NCBI GenBank assembly: GCA_017619585.1
Contig: JAFZSA010000028.1
Span: forward strand, 66,479 to 130,478
Reading direction: 5' to 3'
Source of the DNA: Bacteroidaceae bacterium
Lineage (GTDB): Bacteria > Bacteroidota > Bacteroidia > Bacteroidales > Bacteroidaceae
Length of the DNA stretch: 64,000 nt
The position numbers and the translations under genes were made by a program. Below the pieces are notes generated by a model. That model worked only from the letters and a program-made list of their open reading frames with translations, was not told where the DNA came from and searched no databases. Below are positions 36,825 to 46,989 of this stretch, piece after piece (positions within the stretch are counted from its first letter, which is position 1; every line of letters begins with the position of its first letter).

Positions 36825-36859
36825 CCCCTCCCCTTAGAGGGGGAGGTCGGGAGAGGGTC
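36825..36859. repeat. C-rich/G-rich hairpin element 4 (sufS-rnhB)
   Basis: CCCCTCCCCTTAGAGGGGG, then AGGTCGGGAGAGGG; fills the gap between the sufS stop and rnhB start. Confidence 0.78.
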
Positions 36860-36861
36860 TT

Positions 36862-38193
36862 TTAAAACATCTGCCTAACTCTCTGTATACCAGCCACCAA
36901 GGCATCCACTTCTTCACGGGTATTGTACAAAGCAAAACTGGCACGACAGGTACCCTCGATGCCCAAGCGGTGCATCAAAGGCTCTGCACAATGATGACCT
37001 GTTCGCACGGCAATGCCCAATCGATCCAACAAAGTGCCCATATCAAGGTGATGGATAAAACCCCTCTCCTGACCTCCCCCGAGGGGGAGGAACACTTGAA
37101 AGCTGATGACGGCATCATGCTGTTCGATATCCTTTGGACCAAAGATGTGCATGCCTTCTATCTCACTCATCTGCTGCATGGCGTACTGCGTAAGGTCGCG
37201 CTCGTGAGCCTCTATGGCATCCATGCCGATGGCACTGACATAATCCAAAGCCCGTGCCAAACCCGTGCTTGCCACATAATCAGGCGTACCGGCCTCGAAC
37301 TTAAAAGGAAGTTCATTGAAGGTAGTACGCTCGAATGACACATTCTTTATCATCTCGCCACCACCCATGTACGGGGGTAGTTTCTCTAACCATTCCTCTT
37401 TGCCATACAATACGCCAATACCTGTAGGGCCGTATATCTTATGTCCGCTGAAAGCAAAGAAGTCACAATCCAACTCCTGCACATCCACCTTCATGTGAGG
37501 TGTACTCTGTGCACCGTCTATCAGAACAGGAACCCCATGCTCATGAGCTATGCGAATGATTTCCTTTACCGGGTTGATAGTACCCAGCACATTGCTAACG
37601 TGCGTCACGCTGACTATCTTGGTACGCTCATTGAAGAGCTTTTCATATTCATCCATCCGCAGTAGCCCATCATCGGTGATGGGAATCACGCGCAACTTGA
37701 TGCCTTTGCGCTGCTGCAATTGCCATGACACGATGTTAGAGTGATGCTCCATCTCACTGACAATCACCTCGTCACCCTCCTTCATACAAGCGTCCGAGAA
37801 GCATTGTGCCACCAGGTTGATACTCTCGGTGGTACCACGGGTAAAGATTATCTCGCTGGTGCTACGGGCATTCAAGAACTTTCTTACTGTTTCCCTACTT
37901 CCCTCATGCAGTTCCGTTGCCTGCTGCGACAAGAAATGAACACCCCTGTGTACGTTGGCATTCACATTATAGTATTCCTCCGTCATAGCCTCCACCACCT
38001 GACGCGGCTTCTGCGTAGTAGCAGCATTATCCAGATATACCAACGGGTACTTCCCGTAGATGGTCTTGGTGAGGATTGGGAAATCCTTTCGGATCGGACC
38101 CACCTCCATCCCCTCCCGTGTATGGAGGGGAGATTTTACATCTACGACTTGAGAATCTTTTATCTTATTCATCTGAACTATCCTTGTTTTCAT
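36862..38193 (-). CDS. sufS: cysteine desulfurase SufS
   Basis: PLP enzyme that takes sulfur from cysteine for Fe-S assembly. IRKDFPILT, VYLDNAATTQKP, TEATELHEGSR-type region, the PLP lysine in FSGHKIYGPTG (~251) and the persulfide cysteine in RTGHHCAEP (~401) are present. 443 residues, longer than the usual ~405. The extra length comes from two hairpin elements inside the frame: one giving SPLHTREGMEVGP near the N-terminus and one giving FLPLGGGQERGF at ~367-379, before DMGTLLDRLGIA. An ATG at 38,109 inside the first element could be the real start; the longer frame is kept because it is open with a shorter gap to sufD. Confidence 0.95.
   Translation of the reverse strand: MKTRIVQMNKIKDSQVVDVKSPLHTREGMEVGPIRKDFPILTKTIYGKYPLVYLDNAATTQKPRQVVEAMTEEYYNVNANVHRGVHFLSQQATELHEGSRETVRKFLNARSTSEIIFTRGTTESINLVAQCFSDACMKEGDEVIVSEMEHHSNIVSWQLQQRKGIKLRVIPITDDGLLRMDEYEKLFNERTKIVSVTHVSNVLGTINPVKEIIRIAHEHGVPVLIDGAQSTPHMKVDVQELDCDFFAFSGHKIYGPTGIGVLYGKEEWLEKLPPYMGGGEMIKNVSFERTTFNELPFKFEAGTPDYVASTGLARALDYVSAIGMDAIEAHERDLTQYAMQQMSEIEGMHIFGPKDIEQHDAVISFQVFLPLGGGQERGFIHHLDMGTLLDRLGIAVRTGHHCAEPLMHRLGIEGTCRASFALYNTREEVDALVAGIQRVRQMF
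37061..37090. repeat. C-rich/G-rich hairpin element 5, inside sufS
   Basis: CCCCTCTCCTGACC followed by TCCCCCGAGGGGGAGG. Read in frame as FLPLGGGQERGF in SufS. Confidence 0.8.
38097..38132. repeat. C-rich/G-rich hairpin element 6, in the 5' part of sufS
   Basis: CCCCTCCCGTGTATGGAGGGG with a flanking ACCCACCTCC. Read in frame as SPLHTREGMEVG. Confidence 0.78.
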
Positions 38194-38236
38194 TCCCTCC
38201 CCTCCATTACGGGAGGGGTCGGGGGAGGGTCCCCTT
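38194..38236. repeat. C-rich/G-rich hairpin element 7 (sufD-sufS)
   Basis: CCCTCCCCTCCATTACGGGA continuing GGGGTCGGGGGAGGG; occupies the whole sufD-sufS gap and reaches the sufD stop. Confidence 0.78.
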
Positions 38237-39455
38237 ATTTACAGAGTTTGCATCCTTCGCATTTACTGAGTTCACCTCTGAGGCGTTTGTCAACCAACAA
38301 GTGCAATCTGTCTCTGAGCGCTTCCAAGGGGATGGTCTCAATTACCTCCGTAATGAAAGCCGACTTCAACAACAGCCTTGCTTCCTGCTCAGGGATACCA
38401 CGCTGACGCATATAGAAGAGAGCGGCATCGCTGATCTGGCCTACGGTACTACCATGACTGCACTTTACATCATCGGCATAAATCTCCAGCATTGGCTGGG
38501 TGTACATACGGGCCGAAGAAGTGGCACACAAATTGGCATTCGTCTCGTTACTAACGGTCTTCTGGGCACCTTCGCGCACCAGTATACGACCGGCAAAAGC
38601 GCCTACTGCATTATCGTCGAGAACATATTTATAGAGCTCATTGCTCTGGCAATGGCTCACCTGATGATCTATAAGGGTATTGTTATCTACACGCTGCATC
38701 TTGTCGGCTATCACACAGCCGTTCAGCACCACCTCAGAACCTTCGCCCTGCAGGGCAACATCCAGACGGTTGCGTGTATGACCGTTGAAAAGGGTAAAGC
38801 TGGTGTGACGTACCTGGCTGTCCCCACCCTGACGGATAAAGACGCTGGAGTAACGGGTACAGAGCAGATGTGTCTCTTCTACCTCATAGAGGTTCAGATG
38901 GCTGCCGTCACCGGCAAAGACTTCCACTACCTGATTGGTCAGGAAGTGTGTTTGGTCAACAGCTCTGTCCGTAATGATAACATCGGCCTCAGCACAATCC
39001 TCCATTACAATAAGGATACGACGGTTAACCATAGTATCCTGCTCGCCCTTCAGTACATTACTTATCTGTATGGGGTGCTGCACCTTAGTATTACGTGGCA
39101 CATAGATGACCAACGCATCTACACCCAGCATGGTGTTCAATGCCACAACGGCATCCTGCTTGTCCGCCAACTGATTAAAGAAAGGTGTGACATCTATGGG
39201 AGCCTCACTGATACGATGGCAGAATGGAAGGTCCTTCACCTGCAAGGGTGTAAGGGCAATGCCGTAGTTGGGAGCAAAGTCGGCAGCCACATCGGTGTAC
39301 TTATAGCGCTCTACCTTACGGGTAGGGAACTGCAAAGCCTCAAACGTCTGCAAGGCAGCCTGACGCTGTGCATTCATCACCTCGCAGGAACGCTCTCCGA
39401 TGAGTTTGCCAGCCTGAGCGTAAAAGTCGGTATATTGCTTTGCTGAATCTGTCAT
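38235..39455 (-). CDS. sufD: Fe-S assembly scaffold subunit SufD
   Basis: Beta-helix partner of SufB in the SufBCD scaffold. 406 residues; core blocks include NTMLGVDALVIYVP, LNVYE-like HLNLYEVEETHL, CVIADKMQRVDNNTLIDHQ, GAFAGRILVREGAQKTVSNETNANLC and the C-terminal CSHGSTVGQISDAALFYMRQRG, where the conserved His of SufD sits. Two bases after sufC, so tightly coupled. Confidence 0.96.
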   Translation of the reverse strand: MTDSAKQYTDFYAQAGKLIGERSCEVMNAQRQAALQTFEALQFPTRKVERYKYTDVAADFAPNYGIALTPLQVKDLPFCHRISEAPIDVTPFFNQLADKQDAVVALNTMLGVDALVIYVPRNTKVQHPIQISNVLKGEQDTMVNRRILIVMEDCAEADVIITDRAVDQTHFLTNQVVEVFAGDGSHLNLYEVEETHLLCTRYSSVFIRQGGDSQVRHTSFTLFNGHTRNRLDVALQGEGSEVVLNGCVIADKMQRVDNNTLIDHQVSHCQSNELYKYVLDDNAVGAFAGRILVREGAQKTVSNETNANLCATSSARMYTQPMLEIYADDVKCSHGSTVGQISDAALFYMRQRGIPEQEARLLLKSAFITEVIETIPLEALRDRLHLLVDKRLRGELSKCEGCKLCK

Positions 39456-39457
39456 AC

Positions 39458-40210
39458 CTACAATCCTGCCTCTTCCTTAATCCAATCGAATCCACGATTC
39501 TCAATCTCCAATGCCAGTTCCGGACCAGCCGTCTTCACTATCCTGCCATCTATAAGCACATGTATGATGTCGGGCTTCAGATAATCCAGCAGTCGCTGGT
39601 AGTGAGTGATAACAATGGCACTGGTCTGTGGAGTACGCAACTTATTGAAACCCTCTGCTACAATGCGCAAAGCATCTACATCCAGACCACTATCCGTCTC
39701 GTCCAGAATGCTGAAGGTAGGCTCCAACATAGCCATCTGGAATATTTCGTTACGCTTCTTCTCACCGCCCGAAAAGCCTTCATTCACACTACGACTGGTC
39801 AGACGGCTGTCCATCTCAACAATCTTACGCTTCTCACGCATTAGCTTCAGGAAGTCGCCGGCACTCATAGGTTCCAGACCCTGATACTGACGTTTGGCAT
39901 TGAAAGCAGCACGAATGAAGTTTACCATGCTAACACCAGGAATCTCTACAGGTTGCTGAAAAGAAAGGAAGATACCCTCGTGGGCACGTTCCTCGGGTTT
40001 CATTGCCAGCAAGTCCTTGCCATTAAAAGTGATACTGCCCTGCGTAACTTCATAGGCAGGATGACCTACGATCACATTGCTGAGAGTACTCTTGCCGGCA
40101 CCGTTCAGTCCCATTATGGCATGAACCTCACCGTCCCTGACAGTCAGGTTAATACCTTTCAATATCTCTTTGCCATTAATGCTGGCATGCAAATTATTTA
40201 TTACTAACAT
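39458..40210 (-). CDS. sufC: Fe-S assembly ATPase SufC
   Basis: ABC-type ATPase that drives conformational change of the SufBCD complex. Walker A GLNGAGKST, Q-loop FLSFQQPVEIPG, signature FSGGEKKRNEI and Walker B FSILDETDSGLDVDAL are all present. 250 residues, normal length. Follows sufB after 99 nt filled by two hairpin elements. Confidence 0.98.
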   Translation of the reverse strand: MLVINNLHASINGKEILKGINLTVRDGEVHAIMGLNGAGKSTLSNVIVGHPAYEVTQGSITFNGKDLLAMKPEERAHEGIFLSFQQPVEIPGVSMVNFIRAAFNAKRQYQGLEPMSAGDFLKLMREKRKIVEMDSRLTSRSVNEGFSGGEKKRNEIFQMAMLEPTFSILDETDSGLDVDALRIVAEGFNKLRTPQTSAIVITHYQRLLDYLKPDIIHVLIDGRIVKTAGPELALEIENRGFDWIKEEAGL

Positions 40211-40225
40211 ATTTATCTCAACTCA

Positions 40226-40257
40226 GCCCCCTCCCCGCTCCCCCTTTGGGTGAGGGT
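40226..40257. repeat. C-rich/G-rich hairpin element 8 (sufB-sufC)
   Basis: CCCCCTCCCCGCTCCCCC followed by TTTGGGTGAGGG. Faces element 9 across ~20 bp. Confidence 0.75.
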
Positions 40258-40278
40258 TTAATTTATCTAACTTTAAGC

Positions 40279-40310
40279 ACTCCCCCAAAGGGGGGAGATG
40301 GAGGGGGCTT
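40279..40310. repeat. C-rich/G-rich hairpin element 9 (sufB-sufC)
   Basis: ACTCCCCCAAAGGGGGGAG followed by ATGGAGGGGG, in the opposite orientation to element 8; the sufB stop is at its edge. Confidence 0.75.
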
Positions 40311-41758
40311 TACCCTACACTTCCCTCCAGACTTACACCCAGCAGCTTCTGTGCCTCAACAGCGAACTCCATGGGCAATTTATTGATAACCTCCTTAGCA
40401 TATCCGTTCACGATAAGGCTCACAGCCTCCTCGGTATTGATGCCTCGCTGATTGCAATAGAAGAGCTGATCTTCCGATATCTTGCTGGTAGTAGCTTCAT
40501 GCTCCACCACAGCTGTATCATTGTGCACATCCATGTAGGGAAAGGTATGTGCTCCGCATTTGCTACCCAGCAGAAGCGAGTCGCAACTGCTGTAGTTACG
40601 TGCATTATCAGCCGTACTGGCTACTTTCACCAATCCGCGATAAGCATTCTGACTCTTACCGGCACTGATACCTTTACTGATGATTGTACTCTTGGTGTTC
40701 TTGCCTATGTGAATCATCTTGGTTCCCGTATCCGCCTGCTGGTAGTTGTTGGTAACAGCCACACTATAGAACTCAGCCTGCGAGCCTTCTCCGCTCAGCA
40801 CACAACTGGGATACTTCCAGGTGATAGCACTACCGGTCTCTACCTGTGTCCATGAAAGACGACTGTTCCTGCCCCTCAGATGACCACGTTTGGTAACCAG
40901 ATTCAGCACACCGCCCTTGCCATCCTTATCGCCAGGATACCAGTTCTGCACAGTACTGTACTTCACCTCGGCATTCTCCATCACCACAATCTCCACGATA
41001 GCTGCATGCAACTGGTTCTCGTCGCGCATAGGAGCCGTACAGCCCTCCAGGTAGCTGACGTAGGCATCATCATCACATACAATAAGAGTGCGTTCAAACT
41101 GACCTGTTCCTCTGGCATTGATACGGAAATAAGTGCTCAGCTCCATGGGACAACGGACGCCCTTGGGAATATATACAAAACTTCCGTCAGAGAAAACCGC
41201 ACTGTTCAGTGCTGCAAAGAAATTATCTTTGTAAGGAACCACGCTACCCAGGTATTCACGTACCAAGTCGGGATGCTCCTTTACCGCCTCGCTGATAGAA
41301 CAGAAGATAATACCCTTTTCGCTGAGTTTCTCACGGAAGGTAGTCTTCACGCTCACACTATCCATAACAGCATCCACAGCTGTTCCTGCCAGTGCCATGC
41401 GCTCCTCCAGGGGGATACCCAGTTTGTCAAAGGTCTTCATCAGCTCAGGGTCAATCTCTCCGGACTTTCCGGAATCTCCTGATTTTCCAGCCTTGGTTGG
41501 ATCTGCATAATAGCTGATTTCCTGATAGTTAATCTCGGGCATCTTCAAATGTCCCCATGTAGGTTCCTCCATTGTCAGCCAATGGCGATAGGCTTTCAGG
41601 CGGAACTCCAACAGCCAATCGGGCTCACCTTTCTTTTCGGAGATAAGGCGCACCACATCTTCCGAGAGACCTTTATCAATCACCTCGGTTTCCACGTCGG
41701 TAGTGAAGCCATACGCATACTTCTTCTCCGCCACCTCACGCACAAAACCGTTCTTCAT
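40310..41758 (-). CDS. sufB: Fe-S assembly scaffold subunit SufB
   Basis: Main scaffold of the SufBCD complex. 482 residues. [57 protein letters not shown] and the C-terminal [25 protein letters not shown] with conserved cysteines are typical. A small Ser-Gly repeat ([11 protein letters not shown], ~93-103) replaces the usual short linker before [12 protein letters not shown]. The ATG overlaps the cvpA stop (ATGA). Confidence 0.97.
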   Translation of the reverse strand: MKNGFVREVAEKKYAYGFTTDVETEVIDKGLSEDVVRLISEKKGEPDWLLEFRLKAYRHWLTMEEPTWGHLKMPEINYQEISYYADPTKAGKSGDSGKSGEIDPELMKTFDKLGIPLEERMALAGTAVDAVMDSVSVKTTFREKLSEKGIIFCSISEAVKEHPDLVREYLGSVVPYKDNFFAALNSAVFSDGSFVYIPKGVRCPMELSTYFRINARGTGQFERTLIVCDDDAYVSYLEGCTAPMRDENQLHAAIVEIVVMENAEVKYSTVQNWYPGDKDGKGGVLNLVTKRGHLRGRNSRLSWTQVETGSAITWKYPSCVLSGEGSQAEFYSVAVTNNYQQADTGTKMIHIGKNTKSTIISKGISAGKSQNAYRGLVKVASTADNARNYSSCDSLLLGSKCGAHTFPYMDVHNDTAVVEHEATTSKISEDQLFYCNQRGINTEEAVSLIVNGYAKEVINKLPMEFAVEAQKLLGVSLEGSVG

Positions 41759-42150
41759 ACCAATATAGAATAAACAGAGTGGAACAATGATGAAAGATAC
41801 TGCTTAACAGGATCGAACTTGCCAAGTAAGAGCAGGACAAGACCTACTGCAAGCGCCCACTTGAAACAGCCCAGCAAGGCGCCCAAGAGGCGATTCATAA
41901 ACCCGGCAAGAGGAACATGATCCAAGACCTTGGTGAAAAAAGTGGCTAGCAATCCCAACACCAAGGGCGTACCCAAGGTGATGAAGATAAAAGTCCATAA
42001 GTTACACCCAACGGTCTTGAAATAGATGTAAGCAACACCCAGTCCTATGAGGAAGCCGCCCGCAGAGACGAGCTCCTCAAAAAGACCGTTCTTCCATCCG
42101 CTTATCAGCCCGTACAGCAATGCACAGGCACAAGCAATCTCAATCCACAT
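41755..42150 (-). CDS. cvpA: CvpA family membrane protein
   Basis: 131-aa inner-membrane protein with four hydrophobic segments, matching CvpA/colicin V production family members ([20 protein letters not shown] start, [20 protein letters not shown]). Biochemical role unknown. Placed between infB (start overlaps the infB stop, TAATG) and sufB (ATGA overlap), as commonly seen in Bacteroidales. Confidence 0.9.
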   Translation of the reverse strand: MWIEIACACALLYGLISGWKNGLFEELVSAGGFLIGLGVAYIYFKTVGCNLWTFIFITLGTPLVLGLLATFFTKVLDHVPLAGFMNRLLGALLGCFKWALAVGLVLLLLGKFDPVKQYLSSLFHSVYSILV

Positions 42151-44993
42151 TAGAGCTTAGCCTTTATTTCTATCTCCTGGAAGGTCTCTAAGATATCACC
42201 TTCACGAAGGTCGTTATAGTTAACCAATGAGATACCGCACTCGAAGTTGGTTGTCACCTCCTTCACATCGTCCTTGAAACGTTTCAGGGCGTTGATGGCA
42301 CCTGTGTGAACCACAATACCGTCGCGGATAACGCGAGCCTTGTTGGTACGGTTCACCTTACCCTCTATAACGTAGGCACCGGCTACGACACCCACCTTGC
42401 TGATGTGATATACCTGACGCACCTCAACCTGAGCGGTAACCTCTTCCTTGATTTCAGGACTCAACATACCCTCCATAGCATCCGTTACCTCCTCGATAGC
42501 ATCGTAGATAACGCTGTACAGACGGATGTCAACGCCCATCTGCTCTGCCAACTTACGGGCAGCAGCACTAGGACGAACCTGGAAACCAACAATGAAGCAG
42601 TTCTCTGCAGCAGCGGCCATATTGACATCGCTCTCGCTGATCTGACCTACAGCCTTATAGATAACGTTCACCTGAATCTTCTCGGTAGAGAGCTTGATGA
42701 GTGAATCGCTCAAAGCCTCGATAGAACCGTCCACGTCGCCCTTGACGATAAGGTTGAGTTCCTTGAAGTCGCCCAAAGCAATACGACGGCCCAACTCTGT
42801 GAGGTCGAAACGCTTCATAGTACGCAGACCCTGCTCACGAGCCAACTGCTCACGCTTGGTAGCAATCTCACGAGCCTCCTGGTCGGTATCCATTACGTGG
42901 AAAGTATCACCTGCCTGAGGAGCACCGTTCAAGCCCAAGATGGTAGCAGCCTGGGCAGGACCAATCTTCTCTACACGACGGCCACGCTCGTCCAACATAG
43001 CCTTCACACGACCGTAGTTGGTACCAGCCAGCACGATATCACCTACATGCAGGGTTCCGTTGCTCAGCAGCACAGTAGCTACGTAGCCACGACCCTTATC
43101 CAGTGAGCTCTCGATGATAGAACCTGTAGCCTTGCGGTTGGGGTTTGCCTTCAGGTCGAGCATCTCAGCCTCGAGGAGCACCTTCTCCAAAAGGTCCTCA
43201 ACACCGATTCCCTGCTTGGCGCTGATGTCCTGACTCTGGTACTTACCACCCCAGTCCTCCACCAGGAAGTTCATGTTAGCCAAGCCCTCCTTGATCTTAT
43301 CGGGGTTAGCGCCTGGCTTATCTATCTTGTTGATTGCAAATACGATGGGTACATTAGCAGCTGTTGCGTGGGCAATAGCCTCCTTTGTCTGAGGCATGAT
43401 GTCATCATCAGCAGCTACAATGATAATAGCAATATCCGTTACCTGAGCACCACGGGCACGCATAGCGGTAAAGGCCTCATGACCAGGAGTATCCAAGAAG
43501 GTCACATGACGTCCGTCTGGCAATGTCACGTTATAGGCACCAATGTGCTGGGTAATACCACCGGCCTCACCGGCAATAACGTTGGTCTTACGGATATAGT
43601 CGAGCAAAGAAGTCTTACCATGGTCGACATGACCCATGACGGTTACGATGGGAGCACGTGGAACCAGATCTTCCTCGGCATCCTCCACCTCTGTTACAGC
43701 CTCGCTAACCTCGGCACTTACATATTCTGTAGTGAAACCGAACTCCTCAGCTACCAGGTTGATGGTCTCGGCATCCATACGCTGGTTGATGCTGACCATG
43801 ATACCAATCTGCATACAGGTACCGATAACCTGCGTTACAGGAACGTTCATCATGGTAGCCAACTCATTGGCTGTCACGAACTCGGTAAGCTTCAGTACCT
43901 TGCTTTCTGCTGCTTCGTTCTCCAGCTGCTCCTCCATACCCTGACGGATGGCATCGCGCTTCTCACGACGGTACTTGGCACCCTTGCCCATCTTATTGTT
44001 CTTGTTGGTAAGACGAGCCAGTGTCTCGCGTACCTGCTTTGCTACTTCCTCTTCGCTAACCTCGGGCTGCAGGAAGGCCTGCTGCTTCTGCTTGTTCTTC
44101 TTCTTGCCGCCACCGTTCTGCTGACCCTGGTTGTTGTTATTATTGTTGTTGTTCTTCTGGAAGCCCTGAGGCTGGTTAGCCACAGCATTTACGTCAACAC
44201 GCTCCTTACCCACACGCAGACGCTTCTTGCGTTCGCCCTGGGCAGCCTGCTGTTGCTGTTGCTGCTGAGCACGCTTCTCATCACGCTCACGGCGTTTCTC
44301 TTCCTTGCTCTTCTTCTTAGGACGAGTGCTCTGGTTCAGACTATCAAGGTCAATCTTACCCTTAACAGTAAGGCCGGGACCTGGCTGGGGAGCGGGAGAC
44401 AGACGGAATACGCCATTCTCCTCAATGCCGACCTCCTTCTTCTTGGGCTCAGGCTTTTCCTCCTTAGCCTCTTCAGCAACAGGTGCCTCTTCGGGCTCCT
44501 GGGCAATTGCCACAGGTTCCTGAACAGGCTTTTCCTCTACCTCAGGCTCTACCGGAGCTTCCGGTTCTGCCGGAGCCACAGGAACTACCAGAGCTACAGG
44601 AGTTTCCGGTTCAACTACAGGAGTCACCTCCTGCTCCTTAACCTCTGCCTCTTGTTCCTCCTCTACAGGAGCAGCCTTCTTCTTGTCCAAGTCAATCTTA
44701 CCCAGGATCTTAGGACCTTGGATATTGGGCTTATCGTCCACAAACTCCTCTACGGGTGCAGGCTTCTTGCGTTCCTTTGTCTGCTCCTGACGCTGCTGGA
44801 TAAGCATCTTAGCCTCAGTACGCAGGCCCTTATCGGTGCTGAATTCCTGCTGCAAAAGGCTGAATTCCTCATCCGATATCTTATAGTTAGGGTTGGCCTC
44901 AACCTCGGAGTAACCCTTTTTCTGCAGGAACTCTACGGCCGTCTGCAGACCTATATTGAATTCTTTTGTTACTTTATTTAATCTTACGCTCAT
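42150..44993 (-). CDS. infB: translation initiation factor IF-2
   Basis: GTPase that recruits fMet-tRNA to the 30S subunit. 947 residues. Long low-complexity N-terminus (~1-340) with acidic Pro/Glu repeats, a run of seven Gln and one of eight Asn. The G domain has GHVDHGKT (~452), DTPGHEAF and [10 protein letters not shown]; then domains II-IV with [13 protein letters not shown]. The N-terminal core helix-turn segment [20 protein letters not shown] is typical. Downstream of nusA after 20 nt. Confidence 0.98.
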   Translation of the reverse strand: MSVRLNKVTKEFNIGLQTAVEFLQKKGYSEVEANPNYKISDEEFSLLQQEFSTDKGLRTEAKMLIQQRQEQTKERKKPAPVEEFVDDKPNIQGPKILGKIDLDKKKAAPVEEEQEAEVKEQEVTPVVEPETPVALVVPVAPAEPEAPVEPEVEEKPVQEPVAIAQEPEEAPVAEEAKEEKPEPKKKEVGIEENGVFRLSPAPQPGPGLTVKGKIDLDSLNQSTRPKKKSKEEKRRERDEKRAQQQQQQQAAQGERKKRLRVGKERVDVNAVANQPQGFQKNNNNNNNNQGQQNGGGKKKNKQKQQAFLQPEVSEEEVAKQVRETLARLTNKNNKMGKGAKYRREKRDAIRQGMEEQLENEAAESKVLKLTEFVTANELATMMNVPVTQVIGTCMQIGIMVSINQRMDAETINLVAEEFGFTTEYVSAEVSEAVTEVEDAEEDLVPRAPIVTVMGHVDHGKTSLLDYIRKTNVIAGEAGGITQHIGAYNVTLPDGRHVTFLDTPGHEAFTAMRARGAQVTDIAIIIVAADDDIMPQTKEAIAHATAANVPIVFAINKIDKPGANPDKIKEGLANMNFLVEDWGGKYQSQDISAKQGIGVEDLLEKVLLEAEMLDLKANPNRKATGSIIESSLDKGRGYVATVLLSNGTLHVGDIVLAGTNYGRVKAMLDERGRRVEKIGPAQAATILGLNGAPQAGDTFHVMDTDQEAREIATKREQLAREQGLRTMKRFDLTELGRRIALGDFKELNLIVKGDVDGSIEALSDSLIKLSTEKIQVNVIYKAVGQISESDVNMAAAAENCFIVGFQVRPSAAARKLAEQMGVDIRLYSVIYDAIEEVTDAMEGMLSPEIKEEVTAQVEVRQVYHISKVGVVAGAYVIEGKVNRTNKARVIRDGIVVHTGAINALKRFKDDVKEVTTNFECGISLVNYNDLREGDILETFQEIEIKAKL

Positions 44994-45013
44994 TTTCTGT
45001 GTTTTTGGTAGAT

Positions 45014-46270
45014 TTATTCAAACTCTGCCGCCAAGATATTCAATACCTCGTCTATGGTCTCCTCTTCAAGGTCAGTACGCTGGATCAGTGTTTCACGACT
45101 TTCTGCCAAAACGTCACGGGCAGTAGAGTAACCAATCTTCTTGAACTCCTCAATGATCCAGGGCTCGATATCATCTGTAAACTCATCCAGGCTTACATCG
45201 TCATTGTCCTCATTGTCAATCTCGCGGAATACATCAATGGTGTAGCCAGTAAGCATACTTGCCAACTTGATGTTCAGACCGCCCTTACCGATAGCCAGTG
45301 ATACCTGATCGGGATCCAGGTAAACCTCAGCCTTGTGCTCCTCCTCGTTCAGAACTACGCTGTTCACACGGGCAGGACCCAAAGCACGAACAATCATCAA
45401 CTGTGTATTTGCTGTCCATGTTACAACATCGATGTTCTCTCCGTGCAACTCACGAACGATACCATGAACACGGCTACCCTTAACACCAACGCAAGCACCT
45501 ACGGGATCAATGCGCTCGTCATAACTCTCAACAGCGATCTTAGCACGTTCGCCAGGGATGCGGGCTACCTTATGAATGGTGATAAGGCCATCCTGAATCT
45601 CAGGTACCTCAGCCTCCAGCATTCGCTGAACAAACATAGGATCTGTACGGCTCAGGATGATACGGGGATTACCGTTGGGATTCTCAACGCGTGAGATAAC
45701 GGCACGTGCATTCTCGCCCTTACGGAAGAAGTCGCTGGGAATCTGCTCTGAACGGGGCAGCAGCAATTCGTTACCCTCATCGTCCAACAACAGGGTCTCA
45801 CGCTTCCAGGTCTGATAAACCTCAGCGCTGATAATCTCGCCTACACGGTCCTTGTACTGGTTGTACAGCGTGTCATGCTCCAACTCCAGAATACGGCTGG
45901 CCAGAGTCTGACGCAGGGTAAGGATGGCACGACGACCGAAGTCTGAGAACTTAACCAACTGGCTCACTTCCTCGCCTACCTCATAGTCGGGCTCTACCTG
46001 ACGAGCCTCAGAAAGGCTGATCTCCAGGTTAGGATCCTTCACCTCACCGTCAGGAACAACGGTACGGTTACGGTAGATTTCAAAGTCACCCTTGTCAGGG
46101 TTTACGATAATGTCATAATTCTCATCGCTGCCGTATGTCTTGATGATAACACTACGGAAGCACTCCTCCAACACGCTCATCAGCGTGGTACGATCAATGT
46201 TCTTAGTCTCTTTGAACTCTGCAAAGGACTCAATCAGGTTTACTGATTCTGTTTTCTTTGTTGTTGCCAT
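45014..46270 (-). CDS. nusA: transcription termination/antitermination factor NusA
   Basis: RNA polymerase-binding factor. 418 residues with the N-terminal domain ([25 protein letters not shown]), the S1 domain ([11 protein letters not shown]), and two KH domains ([38 protein letters not shown]). The C-terminal acidic repeats of E. coli are absent, as usual in Bacteroidetes. Lies 7 nt after rimP. Confidence 0.97.
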   Translation of the reverse strand: MATTKKTESVNLIESFAEFKETKNIDRTTLMSVLEECFRSVIIKTYGSDENYDIIVNPDKGDFEIYRNRTVVPDGEVKDPNLEISLSEARQVEPDYEVGEEVSQLVKFSDFGRRAILTLRQTLASRILELEHDTLYNQYKDRVGEIISAEVYQTWKRETLLLDDEGNELLLPRSEQIPSDFFRKGENARAVISRVENPNGNPRIILSRTDPMFVQRMLEAEVPEIQDGLITIHKVARIPGERAKIAVESYDERIDPVGACVGVKGSRVHGIVRELHGENIDVVTWTANTQLMIVRALGPARVNSVVLNEEEHKAEVYLDPDQVSLAIGKGGLNIKLASMLTGYTIDVFREIDNEDNDDVSLDEFTDDIEPWIIEEFKKIGYSTARDVLAESRETLIQRTDLEEETIDEVLNILAAEFE

Positions 46271-46277
46271 TTATATG

Positions 46278-46745
46278 TTATTTTATTTTTATCAGATATT
46301 TGGTGTAGGTTACGTCGCCGAAAGCGAAACGGACGGGAACCTCCTTGTTAACGGGGCGCTTCTTGCCCTCTTCCTTTACCTTCTGCATGACGCCTAACTC
46401 GAAGCCTTCAGGGTCTACAGACAACAGAGTGCCACGATATTTCTTGCCGTCCTTGGCCAAGGTCTCTACTTCCTTGCCCACATGGATCTCGTACTGACGA
46501 AGAATCTTGAAGGGCTGTCCCAATCCGGCACTGCCTACCTCCAGTTCGTAGTCTTCCTCCTCACGGCTTACGCGTTCCTCAATGAAACGACTCAGATCTG
46601 CGCAGTCTTCAATCCACACGCCATCGGCATGGTCTATCTCTACTACGATTCTGTCATCAGCGCTGATGTTGATGTCAACTAGAAAATAGTCCTTTCCCTG
46701 CAGCCATTCTTCTACGGCCTGCTGTACTGTTGCTTTGTTAATCAT
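46278..46745 (-). CDS. rimP: ribosome maturation factor RimP
   Basis: 155-aa protein required for 30S maturation. N-terminal alpha/beta domain with DYFLVDINISADDRIVVEID, ISRFIEERV-like segment and LEVGSAGLGQPFKILRQYEIHVGKEVE, then a C-terminal beta barrel. First gene of the rimP-nusA-infB-cvpA-suf block, with its own promoter. Confidence 0.95.
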   Translation of the reverse strand: MINKATVQQAVEEWLQGKDYFLVDINISADDRIVVEIDHADGVWIEDCADLSRFIEERVSREEEDYELEVGSAGLGQPFKILRQYEIHVGKEVETLAKDGKKYRGTLLSVDPEGFELGVMQKVKEEGKKRPVNKEVPVRFAFGDVTYTKYLIKIK

Positions 46746-46826
46746 GTACCTGTTTTGTTTTATGGTAAAGCATATATAACGAAAAGTGAGGAACTTTCTA
46801 GCCCCTCACATTCATCTTTTCGTCGG

Positions 46827-46858
46827 CAAAGGTACGCTTTTTCTGCTTACCTGCCAAA
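46827..46858 (-). promoter_or_regulatory. promoter of the rimP-nusA-infB-suf block
   Basis: Minus strand TTTG (46,855-46,858) and TACCTTTG (46,827-46,834), 20 bp apart. No better promoter is seen further down the block. Confidence 0.83.
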
Positions 46859-46875
46859 CTTTTGCGTAAAAATTA

Positions 46876-46989
46876 TCACTTCATGCACCAAAACCAAAAC
46901 AGCGCCACCACCATCATGACTACAATGGCCATTCCAATGATGCCTATCATAAAGTTATGGTTGGCTCTACGGATGTCTCTTCTTCTCAT
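46876..46989 (-). CDS. 37-aa single-pass membrane peptide coupled to the S41 protease
   Basis: Its ATG (46,987-46,989) shares bases with the TGA stop of the S41 protease (ATGA). The peptide has a basic start (MRRRDIRRANHNF), one hydrophobic helix (~14-34, MIGIIGMAIVVMMVV) and ends FWCMK. Basic N-terminus suggests the N-in orientation. Unrecognised. Because of the overlap it would be made in fixed ratio with the protease and could be a membrane partner or regulator of it (inference). The rimP promoter follows its stop. Confidence 0.68.
   Translation of the reverse strand: MRRRDIRRANHNFMIGIIGMAIVVMMVVALFWFWCMK

Noticed and set aside
38076..39446. Long open frame antisense to sufD
   Set aside because: Reverse strand of a well-matched SufD gene; contains the translated hairpin elements and no family features.
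43368..44981. Long open frame (537 codons) antisense to infB
   Set aside because: Leucine- and tyrosine-rich translation of the reverse strand of a low-complexity, codon-biased gene; no recognisable domains.
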